From an uncultured Eubacteriales bacterium (GTDB taxonomy: Bacteria > Bacillota_A > Clostridia > Lachnospirales > Lachnospiraceae), in contig ONVT01000145.1 of the NCBI GenBank assembly GCA_900321365.1, positions 1-18,132 of the forward strand: DNA of 18,132 nucleotides. Reading direction: 5' to 3'. The translations under genes and the position numbers were made by a program. Shown here piece after piece: positions 1 through 7,746 of this stretch. Under the pieces are notes generated by a model. It ran no database searches. It saw only the letters and a list, made by a program, of their open reading frames with translations, and had not been told where the DNA came from. The stretch's first letter is position 1. Each line of letters begins with the position of its first letter.

Positions 1-447
1 ACCCCGGAGCATGAGTGTGCAGTCATTCAGGTCTGTCGCGGTCACAGGGTAGTTGATCTGTTTGACAGAACCGAGTTTCCGCTGCACTTTACCGTCCCGA
101 ATGGAAATGAGATCAATCTGCCATATCTGGCAGCCCTGATCAGACTGGCCGATGAGATTGATGTGGCGGCAGACCGCAACCCATTGATGCTGTATGACAT
201 GGAGTCCTTTGCGGACGAACATGAAATTGCCTATCACAAAAGGCATCAATCGGTTCAGGAGCTGGTCATTACAGAGGACGCGTTAACGCTGCTGGTCCGG
301 TATGTTGATCCGGATACGGACCAGATGGTACGGACGATGGTACAGAAGATGGAGCAGACACTGCAAAACTGTCGGGAGGCTGCACAGGCCGGATCTCCGT
401 TTCGGATCAGTCAATCGAAGATTCTCATACAGGATATACCGGGATAA
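1..447 (+). CDS. HD-domain protein, C-terminal part (5' end outside window)
   Basis: The reading frame is open from the first base of the window to the TAA at 445-447, so 148 C-terminal residues are visible and the start lies upstream. An internal ATG at 163 falls in the middle of a continuous conserved-looking stretch and is not taken as the start. The motif AALIRLADEIDVAADRNP (about residues 46-63 of the visible part) is the form seen at the end of HD-type metal-dependent phosphohydrolase domains in clostridial HD-domain proteins. The remaining 80 or so residues form a helical, charged C-terminal region. The HD metal ligands themselves would lie upstream, so activity cannot be judged. The next gene begins 90 bases downstream on the same strand, so co-transcription with the permease-kinase is possible. 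Family placement is moderately sure; the substrate is unknown. Confidence 0.6.
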   Translation, partial: TPEHECAVIQVCRGHRVVDLFDRTEFPLHFTVPNGNEINLPYLAALIRLADEIDVAADRNPLMLYDMESFADEHEIAYHKRHQSVQELVITEDALTLLVRYVDPDTDQMVRTMVQKMEQTLQNCREAAQAGSPFRISQSKILIQDIPG

Positions 448-537
448 CGGTTTTCTTAAGAGAGGATGGACGCGTTAAGGGTACATGTGAACAGAGGAAT
501 TGACAGGGGAAGCCATGGAATCACAGGGGTGTGATGA

Positions 538-3351
538 ATGACAGGCAATCATGACGCAAAGCAGCAGACAGATCGGTTTTTATCCCGGGCTGACGTATTC
601 GCCATGTCCATCGGCGTCATGGTGGGCTGGGGCGCTTTTGTGATGCCCGGAACCACGTTTCTGCCGGTCGCCGGCCCTGCCGGCACAACCATCGCACTGG
701 CCATCGGTGTGCTGGTTATGCTGGTTATCGTGGCAAACTTCACCTTCCTCATGGAAAGAAGCCCGCGAACAGGCGGCGTTTACTCCTATACCAAGATGGC
801 ATTCGGAAGGGATCACGCATTTCTTTCCTCGTGGTTTCTCTGTCTGTCGTATCTGACCATTGTTTTTCTGAACGGGACAGCATTGTTTGTCGTCGTACGC
901 ACGATAATGAATGGTGCTGAGGGCGGGCCGCATTACACGATTGCGGGAAATGAGATTTACGTGGCGGAAGTTCTTGTTTCCGCCCTCGCATTCGCTGTTG
1001 TCGGCCTGCTGTTTATCTTCGCCAGGCGTTTCCTGCGCAGGCTGTTCAGTGTGCTGGCGTTTATACTTGTCGCCGGTGTTCTGGTCACAGCTCTCATATG
1101 CGTCCCTCACGCGCTGAGAAACGGCGTGATCTTTGACTTTGGAACGAAGGGGCTGAACAGATTCTATGCCATATTCACGATTGTTATCCTGGCGCCCTGG
1201 GCATTTGTCGGATTTGATGCAGTATCCTTCGATACCGCGTATTTCAGGTTTCCGCTGAACAAGACCCGGAAAATACTGGCCGCGTCCATTCTTGTGGCCG
1301 GACTGATCTATATTGCCATGGCGATTGTCGGAGTATCCTTTGTGCCGGACGGCTATGCGTCATGGGGAGAATATCTGTCTGATCTGGACCGCCTCAAAGG
1401 AGTTGCGTCGGTGCCGACGTTCTATGCCGCGAAGGCCTATATGGGCATTACAGGCCTGGTGATCGTGACAGTCACGGCTCTGGCGGCAATCTTTACGGGT
1501 ATTATCGGAGCATTCCGCGCAGTCATGAACATCCTGTCCACCATGGCGGAAGACCGTATTCTGTCAGAAAAGTTCAGGCAGAACAGAACCAGTATTCTGT
1601 TTATCATGGCCATCTCTATCGCATTGTCGATGCTTGGACGAAATACACTGAACTGGTTTGTTGATCTCACTTCCTTTGGCGCTATCGTGGGTTTTGGTTA
1701 TACCAGCGCGGCTGCTTACAGGATTGCAAGGACGGAAAACAACCACAAGGTAATGTTATCCGGCATGCTGGGCGGCATCATCACCGTGGCCTTTGCCATC
1801 GTACAGCTCGTTCCTCGACTGACAGCAATGGAAGCAATGGGAAGCGAGGCGTTTCTGCTGTTAGCGTTATGGTGCCTGCTCGGGTTCATTTTCTACCTGA
1901 GAACAGTGAATGAGACCACGCTTGCAGAATTCACAGGCATGTCCATCTCTGGCGTTGTGCTGTTTGCCCTGCTTCTTTATTCCGCGCTCATGTGGATTGC
2001 CAAACAGATCGCGGAAAGCGGCAATGAAGCAGTTGTAAGAACACTTACGCACAGTGGGACTGTCCTGATTCTTCTCGTGTTTGCCGGCCTGGCAGTCATG
2101 ATGCACATTCAGAACAAACTCCGAAAAAAGCATGAGGTGATTGAACGGGAGAAGATACGGGCTGCGGAAAGTAATCTGGCCAGGAGCCAGTTCCTTTTCA
2201 ACATGTCCCATGACATCCGGACTCCCATGAACGCGATCGTCGGATACACAAATCTGGCATTGAAAGAAAACGATCCGTCTGTCATGCATGAATATCTGAC
2301 TAAGATTGACATGTCCAGCCATCATCTGCTGATTCTGATCAATGATATTCTTGAGATGAGCCGGATTGAAAGCGGCTCCATCGAGCTGGAATACGTCCCG
2401 ACCGATATCTGCAGACTGTTCGAAGAGATTCGGGAGCTGTACGCAGAGCAGATGGAACAGAAAGGGCTGGCTTTCGCGGTTCATGCTTCTCAGGTTCAGG
2501 ACAGATATGTCTGGTGTGACAAGAAGAATCTGACCCGTGTTCTGTTGAATGTGATCAGCAATGCCCACAAATTCACGCCTTCCGGTGGGACGGTCAACGC
2601 GTCCCTCCTGGAAACAGGGAAAGGCGAAAACGGATATGGTGTTTATGAAATCCGGGTTCAGGACAATGGCATCGGCATGTCAAGGGATTTTGTGGAGAAG
2701 GTTTTCATCGCATTTGAGAGGGAGAAAACATCTACTGACAGCGGTGTAGACGGAGCCGGTCTGGGACTGGCCATCACCAAGAGTATCGTGGATCTGATGG
2801 GTGGAACAATAGAAGTGCATACTTCTCCCGGCAACGGAACGGAGATTGTGATCCGTGTGCAATTCAGACTGGCAAAGGAGAGTGATATCCCGAAAGAAGA
2901 AACGACCGACACAGATCATGCTGTGGAAAATACTGTGGACTTCAGCCAGAAGCGGCTTCTTCTGGTGGAAGACAACATGATCAACATGGAAATCGCCAGC
3001 ATGATTCTGACACAGTTAGGGTTTACTGTTGAAACGGCTGAGAACGGGCAGATTGCGGTGGATATGACAGCAGCTTCGCAGCCTGGGTACTATGATCTGA
3101 TTCTGATGGATATTCAGATGCCGGTCATGGATGGTTACACTGCAACACGGACAATACGGAGTATGGAAAACACATCGCTTTCGCAGATTCCCATCGTTGC
3201 CATGACAGCCAATGCCTTCGCGGAAGACGTTCAGGCAGCAAAGGATGCAGGCATGCAGGCACACATTGCAAAACCTGTGGATATCGCTGTGCTGACGCGT
3301 ACGCTCCAGGAAATACTGTCTGATAAGTATGCTCCGGGAAATACTGTCTGA
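538..3351 (+). CDS. APC-type amino acid permease fused to hybrid histidine kinase and receiver
   Basis: This 937-residue membrane protein combines a transporter fold with a full phosphorelay kinase. Residues about 20-520 form some 12 or more hydrophobic helices; the first carries a Gly-rich break (GVMVGWGAF) and the TM6-like stretch reads PWAFVGFDAV, both typical of APC-superfamily amino-acid permeases. A charged helical linker (about 525-550) leads to a HisKA domain with the H-box NMSHDIRTP (His558), then a HATPase domain with N-box Asn671/Asn675, G1 DNGIGM (Asp709) and G2 GAGLGL (739-744). The C-terminal receiver has acidic Glu811/Asp812, phospho-acceptor Asp858 (LMDIQMPVMDG), Thr890 and Lys912, so all catalytic residues are present. 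Start: ATG 538 directly follows an in-frame TGA (535-537), with AGGGG at 524-528. Inference: amino-acid or amine binding or transport is coupled to autophosphorylation. No DNA-binding output domain or partner regulator lies next to it. Confidence 0.9.
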   Translation: MTGNHDAKQQTDRFLSRADVFAMSIGVMVGWGAFVMPGTTFLPVAGPAGTTIALAIGVLVMLVIVANFTFLMERSPRTGGVYSYTKMAFGRDHAFLSSWFLCLSYLTIVFLNGTALFVVVRTIMNGAEGGPHYTIAGNEIYVAEVLVSALAFAVVGLLFIFARRFLRRLFSVLAFILVAGVLVTALICVPHALRNGVIFDFGTKGLNRFYAIFTIVILAPWAFVGFDAVSFDTAYFRFPLNKTRKILAASILVAGLIYIAMAIVGVSFVPDGYASWGEYLSDLDRLKGVASVPTFYAAKAYMGITGLVIVTVTALAAIFTGIIGAFRAVMNILSTMAEDRILSEKFRQNRTSILFIMAISIALSMLGRNTLNWFVDLTSFGAIVGFGYTSAAAYRIARTENNHKVMLSGMLGGIITVAFAIVQLVPRLTAMEAMGSEAFLLLALWCLLGFIFYLRTVNETTLAEFTGMSISGVVLFALLLYSALMWIAKQIAESGNEAVVRTLTHSGTVLILLVFAGLAVMMHIQNKLRKKHEVIEREKIRAAESNLARSQFLFNMSHDIRTPMNAIVGYTNLALKENDPSVMHEYLTKIDMSSHHLLILINDILEMSRIESGSIELEYVPTDICRLFEEIRELYAEQMEQKGLAFAVHASQVQDRYVWCDKKNLTRVLLNVISNAHKFTPSGGTVNASLLETGKGENGYGVYEIRVQDNGIGMSRDFVEKVFIAFEREKTSTDSGVDGAGLGLAITKSIVDLMGGTIEVHTSPGNGTEIVIRVQFRLAKESDIPKEETTDTDHAVENTVDFSQKRLLLVEDNMINMEIASMILTQLGFTVETAENGQIAVDMTAASQPGYYDLILMDIQMPVMDGYTATRTIRSMENTSLSQIPIVAMTANAFAEDVQAAKDAGMQAHIAKPVDIAVLTRTLQEILSDKYAPGNTV

Positions 3352-3420
3352 AAAGGGCTTTCAGGGAGGAGAAGGATTATGAAAAACGGCAAATCCGGAT
3401 GATATACATTGAAAGGCTAT

Positions 3421-3440
3421 AAGGCATTTCTTGCCTTTTA
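3421..3440 (+). terminator. Weak terminator-like hairpin after the permease-kinase
   Basis: AAGGCA (3421-3426) and TGCCTT (3432-3437) can pair around a five-base loop and are followed by a short TT-A-T tract. The stem is only 6 bp and AU-rich and the U tract is short, so it could be a weak intrinsic terminator for the 538-3351 gene or chance. Confidence 0.25.
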
Positions 3441-3550
3441 TGGTTCGGAATAAAAGCTACCGGGTTCGTATAGATGACGTACAGCATAATCTGGGAGGGT
3501 ATTATCTGTACTGGAAGAACTATGACAGTTTCTTACTCTGGGCAGAATGA
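3440..3550 (+). other. Small ORF (36 aa), possible gene remnant
   Basis: ATG 3440 to TGA 3548-3550 gives a 36-residue peptide rich in Tyr and basic residues (starts MVRNKSYRVR, ends LLWAE). Its composition looks protein-like, but no Shine-Dalgarno sequence precedes the ATG. Its stop overlaps the start of the next small ORF as ATGA (3547-3550). It resembles no family I recognise. It could be a coupled small peptide, one piece of a frameshifted old gene, or a chance open frame. Confidence 0.25.
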
Positions 3551-3627
3551 AGAGTCATCGAGACGGTCATGAGGTCAAAGATTACATGTCAAAACACAGA
3601 CTGTGGGAAGAAAGGTTCACCTTATGA
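3547..3627 (+). other. Small ORF (26 aa) coupled by ATGA to the SDR gene
   Basis: ATG 3547 to TGA 3625-3627 encodes 26 residues (starts MKSHRDGHEV, ends WEERFTL). The stop overlaps the SDR start codon as ATGA at 3624-3627, the arrangement seen in translationally coupled pairs, and its own start overlaps the stop of the preceding small ORF in the same way. Only a weak GGGCAG sequence stands before it. I recognise no family. A leader peptide or a remnant of a disrupted gene are both possible. Confidence 0.25.
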
Positions 3628-4511
3628 GAGTAGCCATTATTACCGGAGCATCAAGCGGTCTGGGAAAAGAATACGTGAAGGAAGTGAGCCGGAAGGAAAA
3701 AGGGATCGATGAGATCTGGGCGATCGCCAGACGGAAGGAACGTCTTCTGGCGCTGCGTGAGCTGTCACGGATACCGGTTCGGGCATTGCCATATGATCTG
3801 GTGGAGATGGGCAGTATCGACGCACTGGCAAAGCTGCTGGAGGAGGAAAAGCCTGACATCCGGCTACTCATCAACGCCGCGGGCTTTGGAAAGATCGGCG
3901 GCAGTCTGGATATCGGGGTGGAAGACACGAACAGGATGATCGAGCTGAACTGCAGGGCGGCGGTGGACATGACATATATCTGCATCCCCTACATGAGCGA
4001 GGGTTCCAGAATCATGGAGATCTGTTCGACGGCGGGGTTCCAGCCGTTCCAGTATCTGAATGTCTATGCCGCTTCCAAGGCATTCCTTTACCGGTTTACG
4101 CGCGCCCTCAGGGTTGAGTTGTTCTCGAAGAAAATCAAAGTGACGGCAGTCTGTCCGTACTGGATCAGAGACACAGAATTCATTCCTGTCGCAGAAAATG
4201 CGGGTGCGGTGAATGTGGGAAAACCTGGTACGGAAAGTACGGGTGGGGGAAGCGCAGGTGCAGAAAAAGTCACTGCTGTGAGAGCAGGGAAAACCAGCGT
4301 AGAAAAAGCTTCTGCGGATGCCGGAAAGAAGATAAAGCACTATCCGCTTTCATCCAGGGTTCATTCCGTGGCAGTCAACTCCCTGGCAGTCTCGCGGCTG
4401 GGATTACCGGTATCTACGCCGGGGATTGTGTGTACGATACACTGGATTGTGGCAAAAGTGATTCCGTCGGAACTGATGATGGGAATCTGGGCGATCCTTC
4501 GGAGAGTATGA
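3624..4511 (+). CDS. SDR-family NAD(P)-dependent oxidoreductase
   Basis: A classical short-chain dehydrogenase of 295 residues. The N-terminal dinucleotide motif TGASSGLG is at 7-14, the NAAG motif starts at Asn84, and the catalytic residues Ser135 and Tyr148-xxx-Lys152 (NVYAASK) are all in place, so it should be an active, cytoplasmic, NAD(P)H-linked reductase or dehydrogenase of unknown substrate. The start is ATG 3624 with AAAGG at 3612-3616; a GTG at 3603 is in frame but would add seven residues before the conserved MRVAIITGAS start. Between about residues 190 and 236, after the CPYWIRDTEF segment, there is a Gly/Ala/Lys/Glu-rich low-complexity insertion in the mobile substrate-loop region, which makes the protein longer than the usual 250-260 residues. 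The C-terminal segment (STPGIVCTIHWIVAK) matches the style of clostridial SDR proteins. It converges on the DMT permease gene. Confidence 0.88.
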   Translation: MRVAIITGASSGLGKEYVKEVSRKEKGIDEIWAIARRKERLLALRELSRIPVRALPYDLVEMGSIDALAKLLEEEKPDIRLLINAAGFGKIGGSLDIGVEDTNRMIELNCRAAVDMTYICIPYMSEGSRIMEICSTAGFQPFQYLNVYAASKAFLYRFTRALRVELFSKKIKVTAVCPYWIRDTEFIPVAENAGAVNVGKPGTESTGGGSAGAEKVTAVRAGKTSVEKASADAGKKIKHYPLSSRVHSVAVNSLAVSRLGLPVSTPGIVCTIHWIVAKVIPSELMMGIWAILRRV

Positions 4512-4552
4512 CATCTACTCCGGCCGGGGATCTGACAATCGACGCGGATTCC

Positions 4553-5506
4553 TTAGTCAGCATTGCTGCGCATATTCACAATCACGACGCCCGCGCTGAC
4601 CAGCAGCAGGGAGACAAGGCCTGTCAGTGAGAAGGCTTCATTAACCTCACCGAGAATCAGCGCCGAGATCACAACACCCATGACCGGATTGAAGAATCCC
4701 AGGATGGAAACGCGGCTTACCGGATTGTATTTGAGAAGAATGCTCCAGAGCGTATATGCCCCGGTAGAGACAAAGGAAAGATACAGCAGAACCCACAGGC
4801 AGGAGATGCTGTAGAAGGTTAATCCGCCTCCCATGGCCAGTCCGGCCAGAAGCAGTACCAGACCTCCCACGGCGAACTGGTAGCCGCACAGGACGACGGG
4901 GTCTTCTGTCCGGGAGAATATCTTCGTCAGGCATGAGCCTGTCGCGATAAAGATGTCCGCCGTCACCATAGCCCCTTCTCCGGCAAACGTCACGGCGCCC
5001 CCTGAGAAAATGGACTGACCTGCTCCCACGATGAGGATGACTCCGCACAGACCGACGATACATCCGGCCATCTTTCGAAGGGTCATCTTCTCAAGGCGGA
5101 AAATATAGACCGCAAACAGAATCGTAAGGAAGTTCCCGCATGCGTTGATGATGGATCCCCGGACGCCGGAGAGATGTGCCATCGCCATAAAGAAGAAATA
5201 ATACTGTCCGGATGTCTGTATCAGTCCGAGGATTCCGATCTTTGGCCAGGACGATCTGTGGGGAATCAGAATTTTCCTTTCCAGAAGGGAGCCGATCAGT
5301 ATGGTCAGGATTCCGGTGATGGTAAACCGGGTGCCGGCAAGCACGATTCTCGAAGCAGTGTCTTCCGACCCGATCCTGAACAGCTGATAGGCGGTTTTGA
5401 TCATGGCTGGCGCGCTTCCCCACAGGACGCAGCAGAATAATGCCGTAACGCATGTTACGGGAAGCCACGACCAGAGAATCTGCTTTTTATCATTGCCGCT
5501 TTTCAT
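4553..5506 (-). CDS. DMT-superfamily (EamA) permease
   Basis: A 317-residue integral membrane protein with about ten hydrophobic helices arranged as two EamA repeats, the fold of drug/metabolite transporters that export amino acids, metabolites or drugs. Recognisable segments are the N-terminal ALFCCVLWGSAPAMIK, the RF motif near the second helix (AGTRFTITG), and a second repeat ending NPVMGVVISALILGE, where proline and glutamate are usual for the family. I place the start at 5506 (MKSGND...) because GGAG sits 8 bases upstream (5515-5518 on the minus strand); an in-frame ATG at 5512 is too close to that site, and the frame extends to a TTG at 5548 with no ribosome binding site. It lies 106 bases downstream of the phosphatase gene on the same strand with no convincing terminator between, so read-through expression is likely. 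Substrate unknown. Confidence 0.85.
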   Translation of the reverse strand: MKSGNDKKQILWSWLPVTCVTALFCCVLWGSAPAMIKTAYQLFRIGSEDTASRIVLAGTRFTITGILTILIGSLLERKILIPHRSSWPKIGILGLIQTSGQYYFFFMAMAHLSGVRGSIINACGNFLTILFAVYIFRLEKMTLRKMAGCIVGLCGVILIVGAGQSIFSGGAVTFAGEGAMVTADIFIATGSCLTKIFSRTEDPVVLCGYQFAVGGLVLLLAGLAMGGGLTFYSISCLWVLLYLSFVSTGAYTLWSILLKYNPVSRVSILGFFNPVMGVVISALILGEVNEAFSLTGLVSLLLVSAGVVIVNMRSNAD

Positions 5507-5612
5507 ATCCATGACTCCATGGTGAAGTAAGCTTTTTTCCTGGTACAATCGAAAGAAAAGAAAGGCAGGGTTCGGTTGCCCGGCCCGCGATTGTTACAAA
5601 ATGAAGCCGGGA

Positions 5613-7379
5613 TTACTGATCATCCGGCAAATACTGTATACAGAGCGTAGTCAGATCGTCAAACTGCGGCGCTCCCGCAATAAACCTGTCAATATCCGCC
5701 CGCAGTGCCCTGTCAAGTCCTGCGGGTGACTTGTCTTCAGCGCTGTTCAGGGCCTGGAGCATCCGGTCAGTCCCATAGATTTCTTCCGCGGCGTTTGTTG
5801 CCTCCGGCACACCATCAGTGTAGAGGTAGAGTATGCCGCCTTTTTCCATGGTGAAAGTGTATTCCTTATAATGAACGCCGTCCATCCCGCCAATCACAAG
5901 TCCGTGTGGATCCTTCAAAAGCTCGAAATGACCGTCTGCGCCGCATAGCGCCGGATACTCGTGCCCGGCATTGGCCGAGGTGACCAAACCGGTCTTAAGA
6001 TCCAGGATTCCAAACCAGACGGTGACGAACATGTCGAGTTTATTGGAGGAGCAAATCCTGTTATTCGAGCGTTCCAGAACTTCAGTCGGAGGCAGCCCCA
6101 GGGAGGCGAAGTTGTGGATGACGATCATGGAAGCCATCATGAAGAGAGCGGCAGGAATTCCTTTTCCGGAAACGTCCGCAATCACAAGGCCGAGATGGCT
6201 GTCGTCAATCAGGAAGAAATCATAGAAGTCTCCACCCACTTCCCTCGCGGGTGTCATGGAAGCAGAAACAATGAAATCCTTCCGGTCCGGGAAAACAGCC
6301 TTTGCATCCGGAAGCATGTTGGCCTGGATGAGTGTTGCTACCGACAGTTCCGTCTTCACGCGCTCCTCACGGCTGACGGCTTCCTTCAGATCCTTTTCAT
6401 AGCTGTTGAGATCATTTTCCATCTGCGCAAGCGTCCCAGCCAGATCCTGCAGCTCATCATTGGTGTTGATGGACAGGCTGCTGAAACAGCTGGTAGACGT
6501 ATTTCCTTCTGTCCGCTGTCTCGCATAATCCTCCACAGCCTGTGAAATGGAATTGATCGGACGGATCACTCTTTTCCTCAGACGGATGCGGGTCACTATC
6601 ACGATGAGAAGGATGGCGATGAACAGGATGACAAAGTAAATCACGATAAAGATCGTGATGGTAATCTTGGAGAGAACAAGAGGCATGGCACACAGGATCA
6701 GAATTTCTGACTCTTCGCTGCACTCCCATGCGTCAAGTCCTACAGTCAGGAGTTTTCCGGCTTTTTCGGACCGGCTTTCGAATGTGATAAAGGTTGGGAT
6801 GACATCATCATTGTCTTCAGAATCATCTTCCCTGACCTGGAAGGAAAGAAGGGACTCCGTAAAGGATGAATCCTTCATCTCCTGAGGGACATCCACCCAC
6901 TCTCCGATATCATGCAGATTGTAGATGTCCTGTTCAGAGATGTCGATCAGATAAATCAGTCTTTCTTTCTGTGGATCAAGAACAACAATATACAGATTCT
7001 GCAGGTTCATGGAATTATCGATGGTAAGGAGCAGTTCGCTGATGAATCGTACATAATCACTATTGCGGTATTTCGCAAAGTATTCCCGGTACTCATCGGA
7101 ATGCGGATTCTGCCGGATCTCTTCCGGGATGCTCAGGTAAGTTTCCATGACAGACTCTGCATATTCCGTAAAATGCCCTTCCTGCTCAAGAAGTGCCTTT
7201 TCTCCGGTTACGGTACTTTCACCGTTGAGTTCCAGGATGAGGGAGAATTCAAGATTCATAAAGAGCCAGCTCATCAAGGTGGATACGATCAGGACGATAA
7301 GCGCGACCCTGACAATCATGTTGCGGAGCGCTTTTGCCATGTTTTTTTTCTTTTTCTGTTTCGTCTTCTTTCCGAACAT
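5613..7379 (-). CDS. Membrane-bound HAMP/SpoIIE (PP2C-type) serine phosphatase
   Basis: A 588-residue RsbU-like protein phosphatase. A lysine-rich N-terminus (residues 4-13) precedes TM1 (about 22-42); an extracytoplasmic sensor region runs to about 230, and TM2 (about 237-263) leads into a HAMP-like linker and coiled coil (about 265-345). The C-terminal SpoIIE domain (about 365-583) has the metal-binding motifs EVGGDFYD (380-387, Asp384), DVSGKGIPAA (402-411), AGHEYP (471-476), TDGVPEA (521-527, Asp522) and the terminal DDLTTL (574-579), so catalysis should be intact. Such enzymes dephosphorylate anti-anti-sigma (STAS) proteins or related partners in response to an external signal; no STAS or anti-sigma gene is in this window, so the partner is elsewhere. 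ATG 7379 has AGGG eight bases upstream. A TATAAT on the minus strand at 7491-7496 could supply a leader of about 100 bases. Confidence 0.92.
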   Translation of the reverse strand: MFGKKTKQKKKKNMAKALRNMIVRVALIVLIVSTLMSWLFMNLEFSLILELNGESTVTGEKALLEQEGHFTEYAESVMETYLSIPEEIRQNPHSDEYREYFAKYRNSDYVRFISELLLTIDNSMNLQNLYIVVLDPQKERLIYLIDISEQDIYNLHDIGEWVDVPQEMKDSSFTESLLSFQVREDDSEDNDDVIPTFITFESRSEKAGKLLTVGLDAWECSEESEILILCAMPLVLSKITITIFIVIYFVILFIAILLIVIVTRIRLRKRVIRPINSISQAVEDYARQRTEGNTSTSCFSSLSINTNDELQDLAGTLAQMENDLNSYEKDLKEAVSREERVKTELSVATLIQANMLPDAKAVFPDRKDFIVSASMTPAREVGGDFYDFFLIDDSHLGLVIADVSGKGIPAALFMMASMIVIHNFASLGLPPTEVLERSNNRICSSNKLDMFVTVWFGILDLKTGLVTSANAGHEYPALCGADGHFELLKDPHGLVIGGMDGVHYKEYTFTMEKGGILYLYTDGVPEATNAAEEIYGTDRMLQALNSAEDKSPAGLDRALRADIDRFIAGAPQFDDLTTLCIQYLPDDQ

Positions 7380-7401
7380 TTCCGTTTCCCTGCTGCGACC
7401 T

Positions 7402-7426
7402 GTGACATTGACTCAGGATCTGTCAC
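7402..7426 (-). promoter_or_regulatory. Inverted repeat in the phosphatase mRNA leader
   Basis: GTGACA (7402-7407) and TGTCAC (7421-7426) are perfect 6-base arms separated by 13 bases, ending 23 bases upstream of the phosphatase start codon. It could be an operator or a weak leader hairpin. No T tract follows, so it is not a terminator. Confidence 0.3.
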
Positions 7427-7490
7427 GAAATTGCTAATGTTTTTTGCCGGCCTTTTCTTTCGATAAGCACCTGTGAAAAAGTCAGTGTCT

Positions 7491-7519
7491 ATTATAGCGG
7501 AAGTCTGCCACAGATGCCA
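7491..7519 (-). promoter_or_regulatory. Candidate promoter for the phosphatase gene
   Basis: The minus strand reads TATAAT at 7491-7496. The hexamer 17 bases upstream (7514-7519, TGGCAT) is a poor match to TTGACA, so the call rests on the -10 and its placement about 112 bases before the start codon. Confidence 0.35.
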
Positions 7520-7656
7520 TGATTATTCTCGCGAACGAATTATGCTGCCGGTTGAAATGTCACAATCTTTCGCGGATCGGACCGGAAACAGTGGAGTTTT
7601 ATGGAAAGCTCGGGTATACTGTGCAATGATGACGAGCTATGCAAGGTGTTTTTGCC

Positions 7657-7665
7657 TGGTATAAT
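7657..7665 (+). promoter_or_regulatory. Extended -10 promoter for the hydratase gene
   Basis: TGG followed by TATAAT (7660-7665) is a perfect extended -10 (TGnTATAAT). No good -35 hexamer is seen at 16-18 bases upstream, as is common for extended -10 promoters. Transcription would start near 7672 and give a 75-base leader. Confidence 0.5.
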
Positions 7666-7746
7666 CGAAGGAGAAGACAAGTAAGATTTATGTACTGGTC
7701 CTTAATGCAAAGCAGCAGCAATATTTACAGAGAGGCAGGAAGAAAG

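Larger units (their letters stand above)
7380..7746. promoter_or_regulatory. Divergent intergenic region between phosphatase and hydratase genes
   Basis: This 367-base gap holds no convincing gene; open frames in it lack ribosome binding sites and family resemblance. It carries promoter candidates for both sides: a minus-strand TATAAT (7491-7496), a plus-strand TATACT (7614-7619) with a poor -35, and an extended -10 at 7657-7665. Near the phosphatase start there is an inverted repeat, GTGACA (7402-7407) with TGTCAC (7421-7426). Confidence 0.6.

Noticed and set aside
500..505. TTGACA as a -35 for the permease-kinase gene
   Set aside because: No acceptable -10 occurs 16-18 bases downstream.
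466..534. A 22-codon ORF between the HD gene and the permease-kinase
   Set aside because: The AGAGG abuts its ATG with no spacing and the peptide has no recognisable character; chance is the simplest explanation.
5507..5548. TTG 5548 as the start of the DMT permease
   Set aside because: No Shine-Dalgarno sequence precedes it, while ATG 5506 has GGAG at ideal distance and begins just before the first membrane helix.
5601..5729. A 42-codon plus-strand ORF after the 5541 promoter-like element
   Set aside because: It has no ribosome binding site and lies antisense to the conserved 3' end of the phosphatase gene.
7639..7746. N-terminal extension of the hydratase from ATG 7639 or 7690
   Set aside because: 7639 lies before the -10 of the promoter, 7690 has a poorly spaced ribosome site, and the added residues lack similarity to hydratase N-termini.
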